Positions 34,580-41,972 of a DNA stretch of 64,000 bases are shown here, piece after piece. The number at the start of each line of letters is the position of its first letter. The stretch's first letter is position 1. The notes beneath the pieces were generated by a model. The model was not told the origin of the DNA, did no database searches, and saw only the letters and a program-made list of their open reading frames with translations. The stretch lies in NCBI GenBank assembly GCA_041158045.1, contig JBEBCD010000057.1, positions 1 through 64,000 on the forward strand, written 5' to 3'. The stretch comes from CAXRBC01 sp041158045. Its GTDB lineage: Bacteria; Actinomycetota; Acidimicrobiia; Acidimicrobiales; Ilumatobacteraceae. The position numbers were made by a program, and so were the translations under genes.

Positions 34580-35719
34580 ATCCACGAGGACGCCGCGACG
34601 GCGCGCACCGTCGCACTCATCGCCGGGGGCGGCACGAGCGGGCACGTCGTCCCGGCGCTCGCCATCGCCGAGCAGCTGGTCGACGGCGGCTGCGACCCCG
34701 CGGAGGTGCACCTCGTGGGCACCCACGGCGGCCGGGAGACCCGCCTCGTCCCGCCCACGGGCCACCCCCTCACGCTCCTCGACGTGCGCGGCTTCCGTCG
34801 CGGCCTCGGCGCGTCGGCACTGCGCCACGACGCCGGGTCGCTCGCGCGTCTCGCGCGCGCCACCCGCCACGCCGACGCGCTCGTCGCGGCCCTCCGGCCC
34901 CGCGTGGTGGTGTCGGTCGGCGGGTACGCGAGCGTCCCGGCGTCGCGCGCCGCGCTGCGCGCCCGGGTGCCGCTCGTGACGGTGAGCTACGACCACCTCC
35001 CGGGGCTCGCGACGCGCCTCTACGCGCGCCGCGCGGTGGCGAGTGCCGTGGCGTTCGACGACTCGCGGCTGCCACGCGCGGTGGTGACGGGCGCACCCGT
35101 GCGCCGCGCGTTGCGGCGACTCGACGCGGCCCGGGAGCGGGCGGGCGCGCGGGCGCGCCTCGGGCTCCCCGCCGACGCCACGGTCGTCGCGATCGTCGGC
35201 GGCTCGCTCGGCTCGGCGCACCTCAACGCGGTCGGCGCCGCCCTCGTGCGCCGCCGCGCGGCCGATGCGCGGCTCGCCGTGCTGCACCTCGCGGGCGAGC
35301 GCTTCGTCGACGCCGGGGCGCCGCCCGCGCCGCCGCCCGGCGGGCTCGCGTACCGCCGCGTCGCCGCGCTCGACGACATGGCGGACGCGTACGCCGCCGC
35401 CGATCTCGTGGTCGCGCGCGCCGGCGCCAGCACCGTGGCCGAGCTCGCCTGCGTCGGCGTCGCCTCCGTGCTCGTGCCGTGGCGCGGCGCCGCCGACGAC
35501 CACCAGCGCGCCAACGCGGCGTGGCTCGCCGCGCGCGGGGGCACGGAGATCGTGGCCGACGAGGACGTCGCGGCGGCGGTGGCGGCGACCGAGTCCCTGC
35601 TCGATGACGCGCCGCGCCGCGCGGCGCTCGCGGGCGCGGCCCGCGCCGCGGGTGCGCCGCACCGCGGGGGGGAGGTCGGCGCGCTCGTGCGCCGCGTCGC
35701 CGAGACGGGCCGCCCGTGA
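34580..35719 (+). CDS. murG: UDP-GlcNAc:lipid I GlcNAc transferase MurG, non-standard start
   Basis: Makes lipid II by adding GlcNAc to lipid I on the inner membrane face. The GT-B protein has the N-terminal GGGTSGHVVPALAIAE, VVVSVGGYASVPASRAA, VVAIVGGSLGSAHLNAV and the donor site RAGASTVAELACVG ... ADDHQRANAAWL. The frame is open from 34565, but contains no ATG, GTG, TTG or CTG before the GGGTSGH motif; the first GTG (34706) would delete that motif. I start at ATC 34580, seven bases after GAGGT (34568-34572), giving 379 codons; ATC 34574, overlapping the ftsW stop as TAATC, is the alternative. A sequencing error at an original TAATG is also possible. Confidence 0.85.
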   Translation: MHEDAATARTVALIAGGGTSGHVVPALAIAEQLVDGGCDPAEVHLVGTHGGRETRLVPPTGHPLTLLDVRGFRRGLGASALRHDAGSLARLARATRHADALVAALRPRVVVSVGGYASVPASRAALRARVPLVTVSYDHLPGLATRLYARRAVASAVAFDDSRLPRAVVTGAPVRRALRRLDAARERAGARARLGLPADATVVAIVGGSLGSAHLNAVGAALVRRRAADARLAVLHLAGERFVDAGAPPAPPPGGLAYRRVAALDDMADAYAAADLVVARAGASTVAELACVGVASVLVPWRGAADDHQRANAAWLAARGGTEIVADEDVAAAVAATESLLDDAPRRAALAGAARAAGAPHRGGEVGALVRRVAETGRP

Positions 35720-37116
35720 GCGGCGCCGGGATGCCGGACCTCGCGGTGCGCCGGCGCGTGCACGTCGTGGGGGTGGGTGGCCCCGGCATGAGTGCGCTCG
35801 CGACGGTCCTCGCCGGCATGGGGCACGCGGTCTCGGGCAGCGACGTGGTCGAGTCGCCCGTCCTCTCGCGGCTCCGCGCCGCCGGCGTCGACGTGCGCGT
35901 CGGCCACGATGCCGCGCACGTGCGGGGCTGCGACGCGGTGACGGGGTCGCCCGCGATCCCCGGCGACCACCTCGAGTACGCGGCGGCCCGCGCGGCCGGC
36001 GTGCCCGTCGTGCCGCGGTCCGCGGCGCTCGCGGCGGCCTGCGGGCGCGCGAGGAGCCTCGGCGTCGCGGGCACGCACGGCAAGACGACGACGACGGCGA
36101 TGCTCTGGTCGATCCTCGAGGCGGCCGGGGCCCGACCGAGCGCGCTGGTCGGCGCCGACGTGGCGGCGCTCGGCGCCGCGGCGCGCTGGACCGGCGGCGA
36201 GTGGTTCGTCGTCGAGGTGGACGAGAGCGACGCCTCGCACCTCGCGGTGCCCCTGCGCGGCGCGGTGCTCACCAACGTCGACGCGGACCATCTCGACCGC
36301 TACGGCACGACCGAGGCGCTGCGGGCGTCGTTCGTCGAGGCACTGGTGCGCGTCGACGGCCCGGTCGCGGCCTGCGCCGACGACCCGGGCGCAGCCTCCG
36401 TCGCCGCCGCGGCGCGCGCGGCGGGGGCGCGCGACGTCGTGACGTACGGCCTGGCCGACGGCGCCGACGTGCGGGCGACCGCGGTGCGCACCGCGGCGGA
36501 CGGGCTCGAGATGCGCCTCGCCGGCGGACCCGTCCGCGTGCGCGCCCAGGGGCTGCACAACGCGCGCAACGCGCTCGGCGCGGCCGCGCTCGCGTCCCGC
36601 CTCGGCGTGCCGCACGACGCGATCCGCGACGGCCTCGCGGCGTTCGCCGGGGTCTCGCGGCGCTTCGAGCACCGCGGCGTCGACGGCGGCGCGACGTTCG
36701 TCGACGACTACGCGCACCTGCCCGCCGAGATCGCGGCGACGCTCGCGGGCGTGCGCGCCGCGGCGGCCGGGTGGCGGCGCGTCGTCGCCGTGTTCCAGCC
36801 CAACCGCTTCCATCGGATGGCCGTGCTCTCGCCCGAGTACCGGGACGCGTTCGTCGACGCCGACGTCGCGGTGGTGACGGAGATCTACGCCTCGGGGACG
36901 GCGCCGATCCCCGGCGTCACCGGCAGGCTCGTGGTCGACGCCGTGCGGGGCGCGCACCCCGACGCGCGCGTCGAGTGGATCCCCGCGCGGGAGGACCTCG
37001 TGGCGTGGCTGGCGGGGGAGCTGCGCGAGGGCGACCTCTGCGTCTCGATGGGGTGCGGCGACGTGGCCGGCCTGCCCGACGAGGTGATGCACCGCCGCGC
37101 GGCGCTGCGCGCGTGA
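35716..37116 (+). CDS. murC: UDP-N-acetylmuramate:L-alanine ligase
   Basis: Adds the first stem-peptide residue. The 466-residue Mur ligase has the UDP-binding HVVGVGGPGMSALA, ATP loop GVAGTHGKTTTTAM, EVDESDASH, NVDADHLDRYG, and VFQPNRFHRM near the C-terminal domain. One block reads FVDDYAHLPAEIAAT where the common form is DDYxHHPTEI, so the second histidine is replaced by leucine. The GTG start overlaps the murG stop and murB-ftsQ follows after 13 bases. Confidence 0.94.
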   Translation: MSGAGMPDLAVRRRVHVVGVGGPGMSALATVLAGMGHAVSGSDVVESPVLSRLRAAGVDVRVGHDAAHVRGCDAVTGSPAIPGDHLEYAAARAAGVPVVPRSAALAAACGRARSLGVAGTHGKTTTTAMLWSILEAAGARPSALVGADVAALGAAARWTGGEWFVVEVDESDASHLAVPLRGAVLTNVDADHLDRYGTTEALRASFVEALVRVDGPVAACADDPGAASVAAAARAAGARDVVTYGLADGADVRATAVRTAADGLEMRLAGGPVRVRAQGLHNARNALGAAALASRLGVPHDAIRDGLAAFAGVSRRFEHRGVDGGATFVDDYAHLPAEIAATLAGVRAAAAGWRRVVAVFQPNRFHRMAVLSPEYRDAFVDADVAVVTEIYASGTAPIPGVTGRLVVDAVRGAHPDARVEWIPAREDLVAWLAGELREGDLCVSMGCGDVAGLPDEVMHRRAALRA

Positions 37117-37129
37117 GAATGTCCCGCGC

Positions 37130-39229
37130 ATGATCGTCGACATCACGCGGCCGAGCGACAAGGACCTCGGGCGACTCGCGTCGCTGCTCGGCGACCGTGC
37201 CGTGCGCGACGAGCCGCTCGGCCCGTACACGACCTACCGCGTCGGCGGGCCCGCCGCCGTGTTCGTGCGCGCCACCGGCGTCGAGGACCTCCACGCCGTC
37301 GCGCGCGCGCTCGCGCGCGTCGCGGTGCCGGTGCTCGTGCTCGGGCGGGGGAGCAACACGCTCGTCGCCGACGAGGGATTCCGCGGGCTCGCCGTCGCGC
37401 TCGGGCCGTTCGCCGAGCGCCTCGCCGTCCCCGAGCAGGGGGCGCCGCCGGTCGTGGTCGCGGGCGGGCACGCCTCGCTGCCCGTCGTCGCGCGCCAGAG
37501 CGTCGCCGCGGGACTCACCGGCTTCGAGTGGGCCGTCGGCGTGCCCGGCTCGGTCGGCGGCGCGGTACGGATGAACGCGGGAGGCCACGGCTCCGACATG
37601 GCCGCGTCGCTGCGGCAGGTGCGCATCTTCGACCTGCGCCGCGGCATCGAGGCGCACGTGCGGGCCGCGGACCTCGGCCTGCGCTTCCGCGGGTCGGACC
37701 TCGCCGACGACCAGGTCGTGCTCTCCGCGACCATCGGGCTCGAGTGGGGCGAGCGCGAGGAGGGCGAGCGACGGATCGCCGAGATCGTGCGCTGGCGTCG
37801 CGAGCACCAGCCGGGCGGACAGAACGCCGGGTCGGTGTTCGTCAACCCGTCGGAGGGCGGCGACGGTCCGAGCGCGGGCCGTCTCATCGACGAGGCCGGG
37901 CTGCGCGGTCGGCGGATCGGCTCGGCGGAGGTGTCGGACAAGCACGCCAACTTCATCCAGGCCGACGAGGGCGGCAGCGCCGACGACGTCGTCGAGCTCA
38001 TGACGTGGGTGCGCCAGCGCGTGGCCGAGCGCCACGGCGTCGACCTGCGCAGCGAGATCCGCCTCGTCGGCTTCTCCCCGACGGTGGCCGTCGCGGCGGG
38101 TCACGCGCCGCGGCGCAGCGAGTCGGCGGGCGCCACGCGCCTCGACGCGGCGCTCGACGCGGGGCGCGCGCCGGACGGCTCGGTGCCGCTGCCGCGGTGG
38201 GACGAGTCGGTGCCGCCCGAGGTGCTCGAGGAGCTGCGCGAGGCGTTCGCCCCGGACGGCACGCCGACCGGCGGCCTGCGGATCGTGCCCGGCGTCGAGG
38301 CGACGCCGTCGCCCGTCGCGCCGCCACCCGCCGCGGCCCCGCCCGCCGCACCGCCACCCGCCGCGGCCCCGCCCGCCGGCGGCGGGCCGATCGTGATCGT
38401 CGACGAGGACCTGCGCCGCCCCACCGACGAGGACTTCCCGGGCGACGAGCGCTCGCGCAGCGTCCACCTCGCCCCGACGACGAGCCCCGAGGCGGCCCAG
38501 GTGGTGCCGCTGCGACGCCAGCGGCGGCGGGCCACGGCGCGCTGGCTGCTCGCGGCGGGGGGTCTCGCGCTCGCGCTCGTGGCCGTCGCGGCCCTCGTGC
38601 TCGCCACGCCGCTCGTCGGCATCCGGCGCGTCGACGTGGAGGGCGCCCGCTCGATGAATCCGGCGGTCCTCGCCGCCGTCGAGGAGACGCTGCTCGGCAC
38701 CTCGATCTTCTCCGCCGACCTGTCGGCGGCTCAACGTCAACTTGAGGGTGACCCCTGGGTGCGCTCCGCGCGCCTGCGCACCTACCTACCGTCGCGCGTG
38801 GTGATCGAGATCGTGGAACGCCAGCCCGTCGCCTGGTTCGTCGGCGTGGACAACAGGGCGCGCGTGCTCGACACCGAGGGCCGCGTCCTCGCGGTGGTGG
38901 ACGGCCAACCCACGGAATACCTGCAGATCACGGGCGTGGGGGCCAACCTGGCGCCCGGCGCGACCGCGGGCGAGACGTACCGCGCGGCCGCGCAGCTCGC
39001 GGTGATGCTGCCCGAGGGCGTGCGTGGGCGCGTGGCCCAGCTGGGCGTGGCGGGCCCGACGCAGCTCACGATGACGCTGCGGAGCGGCACGCTCGTGAGC
39101 TTCGGCGCGCCGAACGACCTGTTCAACAAGTTGGTCGCGCTCGTGACGCTGCTCGAGCGCCAGGACCCGACGACGATCCTCGCGATCGACCTCGCCGATC
39201 CCCGCGCGCCTGCGGTGCAGTCGAAGTAG
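37130..39229 (+). CDS. murB-ftsQ: MurB-FtsQ fusion protein (UDP-MurNAc dehydrogenase + divisome FtsQ)
   Basis: One uninterrupted frame of 699 codons encodes two proteins that are normally separate. Residues 1 to about 322 are MurB: FAD motif YTTYRVGGP (33-41), [29 protein letters not shown], catalytic serine S235 in AGSVFVNP and glutamate near 309. Residues about 325-470 are an acidic, Pro/Ala-rich linker ending in a basic RRQRRR. A membrane helix (about 472-494) is followed by an outside POTRA domain ([11 protein letters not shown]...) and an FtsQ beta domain to 699. Topology fits: MurB inside, POTRA outside. No stop or frameshift is seen. In-frame GTGs at 38501/38504 could give FtsQ alone (about 242 residues). 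Confidence 0.93.
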   Translation: MIVDITRPSDKDLGRLASLLGDRAVRDEPLGPYTTYRVGGPAAVFVRATGVEDLHAVARALARVAVPVLVLGRGSNTLVADEGFRGLAVALGPFAERLAVPEQGAPPVVVAGGHASLPVVARQSVAAGLTGFEWAVGVPGSVGGAVRMNAGGHGSDMAASLRQVRIFDLRRGIEAHVRAADLGLRFRGSDLADDQVVLSATIGLEWGEREEGERRIAEIVRWRREHQPGGQNAGSVFVNPSEGGDGPSAGRLIDEAGLRGRRIGSAEVSDKHANFIQADEGGSADDVVELMTWVRQRVAERHGVDLRSEIRLVGFSPTVAVAAGHAPRRSESAGATRLDAALDAGRAPDGSVPLPRWDESVPPEVLEELREAFAPDGTPTGGLRIVPGVEATPSPVAPPPAAAPPAAPPPAAAPPAGGGPIVIVDEDLRRPTDEDFPGDERSRSVHLAPTTSPEAAQVVPLRRQRRRATARWLLAAGGLALALVAVAALVLATPLVGIRRVDVEGARSMNPAVLAAVEETLLGTSIFSADLSAAQRQLEGDPWVRSARLRTYLPSRVVIEIVERQPVAWFVGVDNRARVLDTEGRVLAVVDGQPTEYLQITGVGANLAPGATAGETYRAAAQLAVMLPEGVRGRVAQLGVAGPTQLTMTLRSGTLVSFGAPNDLFNKLVALVTLLERQDPTTILAIDLADPRAPAVQSK
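38321..38380 (+). repeat. 30-bp tandem duplication in the MurB-FtsQ linker
   Basis: Two adjacent 30-base units, 38321-38350 and 38351-38380, are identical at 28 positions and encode the repeated Pro/Ala decapeptide [10 protein letters not shown]. Such repeats easily change in number and would tune linker length without breaking the frame. Confidence 0.85.
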
Positions 39230-39277
39230 GGACGCGCCCGCGGATCGGGTCGCGGGCGGCCCCGTCGACGGGTCTGG

Positions 39278-39371
39278 TACGGTCTCGACCTCAACGAGAG
39301 GATTTCGTCGAGGTCCGGCCCCCGCAATATCCTCGGGCCGTCACCGCGAGCAACTGAGGGGGCATCGGACC
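39278..39371 (+). promoter_or_regulatory. ftsZ promoter candidate and structured leader
   Basis: A TACGGT hexamer at 39278-39283 within the 142-base gap after murB-ftsQ could start a separate ftsZ transcript with a leader of about 80 bases. The leader has GAGGAT at 39298-39303 and ATCCTC about 25 bases later as possible hairpin arms, and a strong ribosome binding site GAGGGGG about nine bases before the ATG. No good -35 was found. Confidence 0.45.
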
Positions 39372-40478
39372 ATGGCAGGACAACCGCAGAACTACCTCGC
39401 GGTCATCAAGGTCGTCGGCGTCGGCGGCGGCGGCGTCAACGCGGTCAATCGCATGATCGACGCCGGGCTGCGCGGCGTGGAGTTCATCGCCATCAACACC
39501 GACGCCCAGGCGCTCCTGCTGAGCGACGCGACGGTCAAGATCGACATCGGCCGCGACCTCACCCGCGGCCTCGGCGCCGGCGCCGACCCCGAGGTCGGGC
39601 GCGAGGCCGCCGAGCAGCACCGCGACGAGATCCAGGAGGTCGTCGCGGGTGCCGACATGGTGTTCGTCACCGCCGGCGAGGGCGGTGGCACCGGCACCGG
39701 TGCGGCGCCCGTCGTCGCCGAGATCGCCAAGGCGGAGGGCGCGCTCACCGTCGCGATCGTGACGCGACCGTTCGGGTTCGAGGGTCGCCGACGCGCCGTG
39801 CAGGCCGACGCCGGCATCGCGAAGCTCAAGGAGAAGGTCGACACGCTGGTCGTCATCCCCAACGAGCGGCTCCTGTCGATCTCGACCGAGAAGACGACGC
39901 TCCTCGACGCCTTCAAGAAGGCCGACGAGGTCCTCCTCCAGGGCGTCTCGGGCATCACGGGCCTCATCACGACGCCCGGGCTCATCAACACGGACTTCGC
40001 CGACGTGCGCACGGTGCTCGCCAACGCCGGCACCGCGCTCATGGGCACCGGCTCGGCGAGCGGGGACAACCGCGCCGTCGTCGCCGCCAACGCCGCGATC
40101 AACTCCCCGATGCTCGAGGCGAGCATCGAGGGCGCGCGCGGGATCCTCGTCAACATCACGGGCCCGTCCAACATCGGGCTCTTCGAGGTCAACGCGGCGA
40201 TGGAGATCGTGCGCGCGGTCGCCCACCAGGACGCCAACGTCATCCACGGCATGGTGATCGACGACGACACCAACGACGAGGTGCGCGTCACCGTCGTCGC
40301 CGCGGGATTCGACCGCTGGGACGCCCAGACGCAGCGCTCGGCGAGCCCGGCGCGCGGGGGGAGCCCGGCCGCGGCGCCGAAGCCCGGCAAGGCCGGCGAC
40401 CGACTGCGCTCGCTGCTCTCGGAGGACCCGCTCGCCGTCGACGACGATGACGACGACCTCCCGTCGTTCCTGAAGTAG
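39372..40478 (+). CDS. ftsZ: cell division protein FtsZ
   Basis: The tubulin-like GTPase that forms the division ring. The 368-residue protein has the GTP-binding [25 protein letters not shown], the tubulin signature [19 protein letters not shown], and a C-terminal DDDLPSFLK peptide that binds partners such as SepF. A variable linker of about 35 residues precedes the tail. ATG at 39372 has a strong ribosome binding site and a probable separate promoter, in contrast to the overlapping genes upstream. Confidence 0.97.
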   Translation: MAGQPQNYLAVIKVVGVGGGGVNAVNRMIDAGLRGVEFIAINTDAQALLLSDATVKIDIGRDLTRGLGAGADPEVGREAAEQHRDEIQEVVAGADMVFVTAGEGGGTGTGAAPVVAEIAKAEGALTVAIVTRPFGFEGRRRAVQADAGIAKLKEKVDTLVVIPNERLLSISTEKTTLLDAFKKADEVLLQGVSGITGLITTPGLINTDFADVRTVLANAGTALMGTGSASGDNRAVVAANAAINSPMLEASIEGARGILVNITGPSNIGLFEVNAAMEIVRAVAHQDANVIHGMVIDDDTNDEVRVTVVAAGFDRWDAQTQRSASPARGGSPAAAPKPGKAGDRLRSLLSEDPLAVDDDDDDLPSFLK

Positions 40479-40563
40479 CGGGACGACCCCGACGGACGAC
40501 ACGCTCGTCGCGGCGCGCCTCGCGGCGCTGCGGGACCGGCTCGCGCGCGCGGGCGGCCGCGGC

Positions 40564-41157
40564 GTGCGCGTCGTGGCCGTGACCAAGGGGTTCGGCGTCG
40601 ATGCGTGGCGCGCCGCCGCGCGCGCCGGCGCCGACGGCATCGGCGAGAACTACGCCCAGGAGTTGCTCGCGAAGGCCGCCGAGTGGGGCGACGCGCCGCG
40701 GCCGCCCGTGCACTTCGTCGGGCGGCTGCAGTCCAACAAGGTGCGTGCGCTCGCGGACGTCGTCGACGTGTGGGAGACGGTGGACCGCGAGTCGCTCGTC
40801 GACGAGCTGGCGCGGCGCGCGCCCGGCGCGCGGATCCTCGTGCAGGTCAACGCGACGGGTGAGGGCGACAAGGGCGGCTGCGCGCCCGAGGCGCTCGACG
40901 CGCTCGTCGCGCGCGCGCGATCGGCCGGGCTCGACGTCCGCGGGCTGATGGTCGTCGGGCCGACGAGCGGCGACCCCGCCGGCACGCGCCGAGCGTTCGC
41001 GTGGGTGCGCGCGGCCGCGGCGCGCCTCGGTCTCGGGGAGCTCAGCATGGGCATGTCGGGCGACCTCGACGCGGCGGTGGCGGAGGGCACGACCTGTGTG
41101 CGCGTGGGGACCGCGCTCTTCGGGGAGCGTCCCGCCGCGCCGGCGCCGCGGAACTAG
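40564..41157 (+). CDS. yggS: YggS-family PLP homeostasis protein, start uncertain
   Basis: A pyridoxal-phosphate-binding barrel protein that buffers PLP, normally encoded between ftsZ and sepF in actinobacteria. The PLP lysine is in VVAVTKGFGVDAW; other blocks are GENYAQELLAKA, HFVGRLQSNKVR, VLVQVNATGEGDKGG (ILVQVN) and LSMGMSGDLDAAV, GTALFGER. GTG 40564 gives 197 residues but begins at the first beta strand, losing the usual N-terminal helix. The frame is open from 40474 and codes a fitting helix (TDDTLVAARLAALRDRLARA), yet offers only CTG 40528 as a near-standard start. The true start may be non-standard. Confidence 0.88.
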   Translation: MRVVAVTKGFGVDAWRAAARAGADGIGENYAQELLAKAAEWGDAPRPPVHFVGRLQSNKVRALADVVDVWETVDRESLVDELARRAPGARILVQVNATGEGDKGGCAPEALDALVARARSAGLDVRGLMVVGPTSGDPAGTRRAFAWVRAAAARLGLGELSMGMSGDLDAAVAEGTTCVRVGTALFGERPAAPAPRN

Positions 41158-41167
41158 GCTCGGCGCC

Positions 41168-41692
41168 GTGTCGATGTTCCGTCGCGCCATGGACTACCTC
41201 GGGCTCGGCCCCGACGAGGCCTACGAGGACTACGACGCCTCCACGCCCGCCCCGCGCGACCGGCGCGTGCGCGATCGGGGTCCGCGCGAGCGCACGCTGC
41301 GCGACCGCGACGTGCACGAGACCGACGACGGGTGGGGGCCGGAGCCGCACGATGGCCTCGACGATCCCCGCGCGGGCGGTCGCCGCGACGACTCCGGCGT
41401 GACGCTGCGCCCCGCCGCGGGTCGCGGCGTCGCCTCCACCGTGCGCCCGCTGCCGGTGCGGACCGACCCCGTCACCGTCTACCCCGAGCGCTACGAGGAC
41501 GCCAAGGAACTCGCCGACCACTTCGCCGCGGGGCGGCCGGTCGTCATCAACGTGCAGTCCACGGAGCCGAAGGTGATGCGTCGCATCGTCGACTTCGCGA
41601 GCGGCGTCTGCTACGCGCACGGCGGGCAGATGGAGAAGATGGAGCAGGGCGTGTTCATGATGCGCCCCGGCGCCCGCACGCACCGCAACTAG
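41168..41692 (+). CDS. sepF: cell division protein SepF
   Basis: Anchors and bundles FtsZ at the membrane. The 174-residue protein begins MFRRAMDYLGLGPDE-like, an amphipathic membrane-binding helix, followed by a charged disordered region (about 20-85) and the SepF core: VTVYPERYEDAKELADHF, PVVINVQSTEP, RRIVDFASGVCYAHGGQMEKM, FMMRPG. GTG 41168 lies seven bases after TAGGCT, where TAG is the yggS stop codon, so a leaderless start is likely; ATG 41174 is an alternative. Confidence 0.93.
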   Translation: MSMFRRAMDYLGLGPDEAYEDYDASTPAPRDRRVRDRGPRERTLRDRDVHETDDGWGPEPHDGLDDPRAGGRRDDSGVTLRPAAGRGVASTVRPLPVRTDPVTVYPERYEDAKELADHFAAGRPVVINVQSTEPKVMRRIVDFASGVCYAHGGQMEKMEQGVFMMRPGARTHRN

Positions 41693-41704
41693 CGGGGGGT
41701 CGTC

Positions 41705-41965
41705 GTGGGCGGCCTGGCATCGGTGCTGTGTCCGATCGTCGAGCTCTACGCGCTCGCCATCATCCTGCGCGTGGTGCTCTCCTGGTTCCCCGCCACGAGC
41801 GGCGGCTTCGTCGGCCAGGCGTCGTACCTGCTCGGCCGCATCACCGAGCCGGTCATGGAGCCGGTGCGGCGCATGCTGCCCGCGCTCGGCCGGCTCGACC
41901 TCTCGCCGGTCGTCGTGCTGCTCTTCCTGCAGATCGTCGTGCAGGGCATGATCCTCGGCTGCTGA
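41705..41965 (+). CDS. yggT: YggT/YlmG family membrane protein
   Basis: An 86-residue protein with two membrane helices (about 3-25 and 63-85) around the family core [27 protein letters not shown] and [15 protein letters not shown]. It is linked to division or membrane organisation by gene order next to sepF in many bacteria, but has no defined biochemical role. In other actinobacteria divIVA usually follows; here ileS starts seven bases after the stop codon instead. Confidence 0.9.
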   Translation: MGGLASVLCPIVELYALAIILRVVLSWFPATSGGFVGQASYLLGRITEPVMEPVRRMLPALGRLDLSPVVVLLFLQIVVQGMILGC

Positions 41966-41972
41966 GCGCGCG

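Noticed and set aside
34561..34600. Programmed frameshift producing an FtsW-MurG fusion.
   Set aside because: No slippery heptamer is seen before the ftsW stop, and a non-standard ATC start with a good ribosome binding site explains the gap more simply.
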